From: Pantoea eucrina
Lineage (GTDB): Bacteria > Pseudomonadota > Gammaproteobacteria > Enterobacterales > Enterobacteriaceae
Direction: 5' to 3'
Assembly: GCF_001691555.1 (NCBI RefSeq)
Contig: NZ_MAYN01000007.1
Coordinates: forward strand, 124,001 to 188,000
Length of the DNA stretch: 64,000 nucleotides
The translations under genes were made by a program, and so were the position numbers. This document shows positions 60,033 to 64,000 of this stretch, in pieces. The notes under the pieces were generated by a model that was not told the origin of the DNA, searched no databases, and worked only from the letters and a program-made list of their open reading frames with translations. Within the stretch, counting starts at the first letter, position 1. Every line of letters begins with the position of its first letter.

Positions 60033-62120
60033 ATGCTCGTGACGTCATACGATTCATTTACGGTTATCGTTTCAATTATTGTGGCCATGCTGGCCTCATT
60101 TACTGCGCTGGATATGGCCGGCCGGGTAGCCTCCTCGTCAGGTCGCGTCGCGCTCATCTGGCTGCTGGGCGGCGGTTTTGCCATGGGCGTAGGCATTTGG
60201 GCGATGCACTTTATCGGCATGCTCTCCATGAACCTCGATATGGAGATGAGCTACGATCCCGTACTCACTGCAGCATCGATGCTGGTCGCTATTCTGGCTT
60301 CAATTTTTGCCCTGCGGCTGGTTTGCGTGGGAGAGCTGCCGTGGCAGCGGCTGGCAGGCGGAGCGCTGGTCCTGGGGTCGGGTGTGGTAGCCATGCACTA
60401 TACCGGCATGGCAGCGCTGATGTTTATGCCGGGTATTATCTGGAACCGGGGCTGGATCGCAATTTCTGTGCTGATTGCGCTGCTCGCGTCAGGGGCCGCG
60501 CTCTGGCTGGCCTTTCACCTGCGCCACAGCTATGGCCGGGTAACGCTGTTGCGTTTTGGCGCCTCTATTGTCATGGGGTGTGCCATTGCCGGCATGCACT
60601 ACACCGGTATGGCCGCGGCCGGTTTTCCGGCGAGCAGCCACGTCACACACCACGGGGTAAACAGCGACTGGCTGGCGATGATTGTTACCGTCGTGACGCT
60701 GGCGATACTCGGCATTACGCTGCTGGTGTCTATGCTGGATGCGCGTATGCAGGCGCGCACGTCGATCCTGGCGCGTTCGCTGGCAGAGGCGAACCGTGAA
60801 CTGGCTCAGCTGGCGCTGCATGACAATCTGACCCGGCTGCCCAATCGCATTTTGCTGGAGGATCGGCTCGATCAGGCTATCAGTAAAGCCAATCGTGAGA
60901 AGTCGCAGTTTGCACTGATGTTTATGGATCTTGATGGTTTTAAAGCCATTAACGATGCTTTTGGGCATCATACCGGTGACAAGCTGCTGGTCAGCGTGAC
61001 GGAACGCATGATGGGTCAGATGCAGGGGCACTATACGCTGGCGCGAATGGGCGGAGATGAGTTTGTGCTGCTGCTGGAGATTGACGATCCTAACGACGCC
61101 GCCTCGGTGGCAGATATGCTGGTTAAGGCCGTCGATCGGCCATTCGCCATATCGCGTTATGAATTAATGGTCTCTTTAAGTCTCGGGATTGCTGTTTATC
61201 CCGGCGACGGCAGAGATGAGCGTGAGCTGATGTTTAACGCCGATGCGGCGATGTACCACACCAAACACAATGGTCGCAACGGGTACACCTTCTTCCAGCC
61301 CTCAATGAATATTCTGGCGCAGTCGCAGCTGCAGCTTAACAACGATCTCTGGCATGCGCTGGAGAATAATGAACTGCGGCTGTTTTACCAGCCGAAATAT
61401 TGCGCGCCCGGCGGGCCGATTCTCGGGTTTGAAGCGCTGCTGCGCTGGCAGCACCCGCAGCGTGGACTGCTCACGCCTGATATGTTCCTGCCGGGGGCGG
61501 AAAAAACCGGGTTGATCATCAACATAGGCAACTGGGTGATCAACGAAGCGTGTCGCCAGCTGCACTGCTGGCATCAGGAGGGGCATATCAACTGGTCAGT
61601 TGCGGTTAACCTTTCTGCGCTGCAGTTTGAACAGTGCAGCCTGATTACCACCGTAACGCAGGCGCTGAAAACGCATCAGATCCCGCCAGAGCAGCTGACG
61701 CTGGAGGTGACTGAGACCACGGCGATGCGCGATCCGGAAGAGAGCGTGCGTATCCTGACTGAACTTACCAGCATGGGCGTAAAGGCGTCGATTGACGACT
61801 TCGGGACCGGCTACTCCAGCCTGCTCTATCTGAAGCGGCTGCCCGCCAGTGAACTGAAAATCGATCGCGCATTCGTGAACGAGCTGCAGGCACATTCTGA
61901 GGATGCCACTATTGTGGCCGCTATTGTCGCGCTGGCACAGTCGCTGGATCTCAAAGTGGTGGCTGAAGGGGTGGAGACGCCCGATCAGCAGGCTTTTCTG
62001 ACCAGCCTCGGCTGCGACACGCTGCAGGGTTACCTGCTCGGCAGGCCGCTGCCACCTGAACGTGTGAATGAGCTACCCGATTTTGTGAGCGTGCGGTGTG
62101 AGCTGGATAAAACGGCCTGA
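60033..62120 (+). CDS. MHYT-GGDEF-EAL c-di-GMP turnover protein
   Basis: 695 residues from ATG 60033; TTG 59934 (728 residues) with GAAGAGGG before it is an alternative. N-terminal MHYT membrane sensor with seven helices and three motif copies: [24 protein letters not shown] (near 54, 121, 189). GGDEF domain about 255-425 with MGGDEF intact near 338. EAL domain about 435-690 with [42 protein letters not shown] and [10 protein letters not shown] all present, so hydrolysis of c-di-GMP is likely; synthesis is possible too. MHYT domains are proposed to bind copper and sense O2, CO or NO. Divergent from the Csu-type pilus, which is a plausible target. Confidence 0.9.
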   Translation: MLVTSYDSFTVIVSIIVAMLASFTALDMAGRVASSSGRVALIWLLGGGFAMGVGIWAMHFIGMLSMNLDMEMSYDPVLTAASMLVAILASIFALRLVCVGELPWQRLAGGALVLGSGVVAMHYTGMAALMFMPGIIWNRGWIAISVLIALLASGAALWLAFHLRHSYGRVTLLRFGASIVMGCAIAGMHYTGMAAAGFPASSHVTHHGVNSDWLAMIVTVVTLAILGITLLVSMLDARMQARTSILARSLAEANRELAQLALHDNLTRLPNRILLEDRLDQAISKANREKSQFALMFMDLDGFKAINDAFGHHTGDKLLVSVTERMMGQMQGHYTLARMGGDEFVLLLEIDDPNDAASVADMLVKAVDRPFAISRYELMVSLSLGIAVYPGDGRDERELMFNADAAMYHTKHNGRNGYTFFQPSMNILAQSQLQLNNDLWHALENNELRLFYQPKYCAPGGPILGFEALLRWQHPQRGLLTPDMFLPGAEKTGLIINIGNWVINEACRQLHCWHQEGHINWSVAVNLSALQFEQCSLITTVTQALKTHQIPPEQLTLEVTETTAMRDPEESVRILTELTSMGVKASIDDFGTGYSSLLYLKRLPASELKIDRAFVNELQAHSEDATIVAAIVALAQSLDLKVVAEGVETPDQQAFLTSLGCDTLQGYLLGRPLPPERVNELPDFVSVRCELDKTA

Positions 62121-62301
62121 ATGCACATCCGCAACGCTCTTCCCGGATCGGGATCGCCATCACAAACCGGTAAAGCCGGGACGAAAAATTTGGCTTAAGT
62201 TACTAAGCGATTAATTAACAGAGACTTTTTCAGATATTGCCACATTGCATTGCCGCCTGAACTTGCCACAATTAATTAACATTATTTGTCGGAGCACGTT
62301 C

Positions 62302-62904
62302 ATGGCGTCCTGTTCTTCCAGCCTGCTGTTATCGATGTCGTTTGCTGCCGGCACTTTTTCAGCAGGCGCCTCTTTTAACCCGCAGTATCTTCGTCTGTCC
62401 CACGCCAGCGGCGGCGTGCCGAACAGCCCGCTGCCGCTGATTATCTGGCCGCGCGTGGTGCCGGATGAAACTGAGGATAGCGCACGCTGGTTTGAAACGA
62501 CTTTTACCGCCAGCGGCTGGCCTGCCGCATGGCGTGCACCGGTATTTCCTTATACGCATTATCACCCGAATACCCATGAAGTGCTGGGTGTCGGGGCGGG
62601 CTGGGCAGAGATTCTGCTGGGCGGCGACAGCGGCCGTATGGTGGTGCTGCGTGAAGGCGATGCGGTACTGATCCCGGCTGGCGTCGGACATAAACAGGTT
62701 TACGCATCAGAAGATTTTTTCATGGTGGGGGCCTATCCGGACGGAATGACGCCTGAGACGATACGCGATGAGCCCTCGCGGCTTCGTGCGGCCAGAGAGC
62801 AAATTCAGCGCGTGCCGATGCCCCCGCGCGACCCGCTTACCGGCGGCAACGGGATGATGACCGATTTGTGGCTGCCGGTAATGCAGCAGCTGGCAGCCCG
62901 CTAG
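62302..62904 (+). CDS. Cupin protein (YjlB-like)
   Basis: 200 residues from ATG 62302 with GGAG eight bases before. Single cupin barrel: YTHYHPNTHEVLGVGAGWAE near 90-109 gives the His/His/Glu metal site, followed by DAVLIPAGVGHKQV near 130-143 with the second motif. Similar to B. subtilis YjlB, whose function is not known. The first 20 residues are hydrophobic and could be read as a weak signal, but YjlB proteins are cytosolic, so I doubt export. Single gene, ended by a strong terminator. Confidence 0.82.
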   Translation: MASCSSSLLLSMSFAAGTFSAGASFNPQYLRLSHASGGVPNSPLPLIIWPRVVPDETEDSARWFETTFTASGWPAAWRAPVFPYTHYHPNTHEVLGVGAGWAEILLGGDSGRMVVLREGDAVLIPAGVGHKQVYASEDFFMVGAYPDGMTPETIRDEPSRLRAAREQIQRVPMPPRDPLTGGNGMMTDLWLPVMQQLAAR

Positions 62905-62932
62905 ACCAGCGACAGCGTATTTCCTCTCTCTC

Positions 62933-62962
62933 CATGCCGGCTTTTCCGGCATGCTGTTTTTC
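62933..62962 (+). terminator. Terminator after the cupin gene
   Basis: CATGCCGG (62933-62940), loop CTTTT, CCGGCATG (62946-62953), then CTGTTTTTC. Confidence 0.85.
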
Positions 62963-63128
62963 TGCACACCCCTGTACGGCTGACCTGCCATAAATAGCAG
63001 GTAGCCACAGTGAATGATGCATTTCTCTGAACGTTTTCTCGCCACTGCCGATAACACCACTACCAGATTTCGTCTGAAATCGATTAGCGCTTGTCAGCGC
63101 TGCACTTTTGCGTTTAAGTCTGAAATAA

Positions 63129-63154
63129 TTAAGAATCTTCTGAAAAGCCGATGC
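63129..63154 (+). promoter_or_regulatory. Possible sigma-28 (FliA) promoter of the PAS gene
   Basis: TTAAGAAT (63129-63136), ten-base spacer, GCCGATGC (63147-63154) against the FliA consensus TAAAGTTT-N11-GCCGATAA. The -10 is good, the -35 and spacing are imperfect. It lies 28 bases before the start codon. Confidence 0.25.
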
Positions 63155-63181
63155 TGTATCAGGCCAGAACAGGCACAAAAT

Positions 63182-64000
63182 ATGAACAATAACTCTGACG
63201 TCATGTATCGGTTGCTGGTACAGAGCGTCGTAGATTACGCCATTTACATGCTCAAACCTGACGGTACCGTTACTAACTGGAATCCCGGTGCCCAGCGCGC
63301 CAAAGGGTATACGCCAGAGGAGATCGTGGGTAAAAATTTTGCGCTGTTTTATAGCGAAGAGGATCGTAAAAACGGCGCGCCGCAGCGCGGTCTCTCTGTT
63401 GCCGCCACCGTGGGTAAATTTGAAACCGAAGGCTGGCGCTATCGCAAAGATGGCAGCGCGTTCTGGGCACACGTCGTGATCGACGCCATCCGGGATGAGC
63501 AGGGTGAGTTACTGGGCTTTGCCAAAATTACCCGCGACTGTACGCAGCAGCAGACGCAGCAGCGCAGGCAGCGTGAACAGGAGCAGCGCTTTCGTTTGCT
63601 GGTAGAGGGCGTGACCGATTATGCGATTTATATGCTGGACCTGGAGGGTAACGTTGAAAACTGGAATGCCGGCGCTCAGCGGACAAAAGGTTACGTGGCG
63701 GAGGAGATTGTCGGACAACACTTTTCCCGTTTTTACAGCGCGCAGGATCGTCTGAAGCATATTCCGGAAAAGAATCTGGCGACCGCGTTTAAAACCGGAC
63801 GTTTTGAGGACGAGGGGTGGCGCTACCGCAAAGATGGTTCCGCGTTCTGGGCGCACGTTATCATCGACGCAATTCGTGACGATGCCGGCAAACTGATTGG
63901 CTATGCGAAAATTACGCGCGACTGCACTGAACAGCAGGCGCTGCTGCGCCAGCAGCGCGAACATGAAAAAACGTTTCGGCTGCTGGTGGAAGGCGTCACC
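63182..64000 (+). CDS. Tandem PAS-domain signalling protein, N-terminal part
   Basis: Open at the right window edge; 273 residues visible from ATG 63182 with a weak ribosome site. Two nearly identical PAS/PAC units (about 8-122 and 137-251) and the start of a third (RLLVEGVT at the end). Each has VxDYAIYMLxxxGxVxNWN, GAQRxKGY, EEIVG, WRYRKDGSAFWAH and AKITRDCT. The units are joined by Gln/Arg-rich helical linkers. PAS domains of this type bind heme, FAD or small ligands. The output domain lies beyond the window; histidine kinase, GGDEF/EAL or chemoreceptor are all possible. Confidence 0.85.
   Translation, partial: MNNNSDVMYRLLVQSVVDYAIYMLKPDGTVTNWNPGAQRAKGYTPEEIVGKNFALFYSEEDRKNGAPQRGLSVAATVGKFETEGWRYRKDGSAFWAHVVIDAIRDEQGELLGFAKITRDCTQQQTQQRRQREQEQRFRLLVEGVTDYAIYMLDLEGNVENWNAGAQRTKGYVAEEIVGQHFSRFYSAQDRLKHIPEKNLATAFKTGRFEDEGWRYRKDGSAFWAHVIIDAIRDDAGKLIGYAKITRDCTEQQALLRQQREHEKTFRLLVEGVT

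Overview
The window is chromosomal DNA of an enteric bacterium, most likely family Erwiniaceae (Pantoea/Erwinia group). From about 12 kb to 52.5 kb the gene order is close to the Escherichia coli rpoD-parC-exbD segment: mug, rpoD-dnaG-rpsU, tsaD, plsY, folB, uppP, cca, ygiM, ygiF-glnE-hldE, ubiK, ribB, zupT, ygiD, ygiC-ygiB-tolC, nudF-yqiB-cpdA-yqiA-parE, ygiN, mdaB, parC-plsC-ftsP, dkgA, yqhC, yghB, metC, exbBD. Base composition is GC-rich and proteins resemble but do not equal the E. coli ones. Departures from E. coli (a LysR gene after parE, a PheC-like protein before parC, no yqhD beside dkgA, a Csu-type pilus) point to a plant- or environment-associated relative. The family assignment is inferred from order and protein similarity, not from a marker comparison.

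Region 1-5.1 kb: 3' end of a SulP anion transporter, a MASE1-type diguanylate cyclase, ddlA, an mgtC-family gene behind a structured leader, and an orphan type VI secretion baseplate gene (tssE). Region 5.1-12.1 kb is accessory and visibly AT-richer than its flanks. It holds a truncated type I restriction hsdR (N-terminal nuclease part only) and one very large gene, a 1893-residue DUF4011 / SF1 helicase / Vsr-like nuclease protein that resembles the single-gene 'Hhe' anti-phage system. The accessory block ends beside the 3' end of a tRNA-Ile2(CAU) gene, a classic integration landmark.

Region 12.1-29 kb is core information processing (sigma-70, primase, S21, tRNA modification and repair), envelope precursor recycling (uppP), heptose synthesis (hldE), nitrogen control (glnE) and cofactors (folB, ubiK, ribB with an FMN riboswitch). 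A CRP-type palindrome followed by two hairpins lies between folB and uppP. Region 29-52.9 kb carries metal transport (zupT), the tolC outer-membrane channel, topoisomerase IV (parE and parC), phospholipid and division genes (plsC, ftsP), redox enzymes (mdaB, ygiN, dkgA with its regulator yqhC), metC and the Fur-controlled exbBD energy transducer.

Region 53-64 kb is accessory again: a tricarboxylate/proton symporter behind a CRP-like site, a five-gene Csu-type archaic chaperone-usher pilus operon on the minus strand, a divergent MHYT-GGDEF-EAL c-di-GMP enzyme, a cupin protein, and the start of a protein with tandem near-identical PAS domains that runs off the window. The pilus and the c-di-GMP enzyme together suggest a surface-attachment module.
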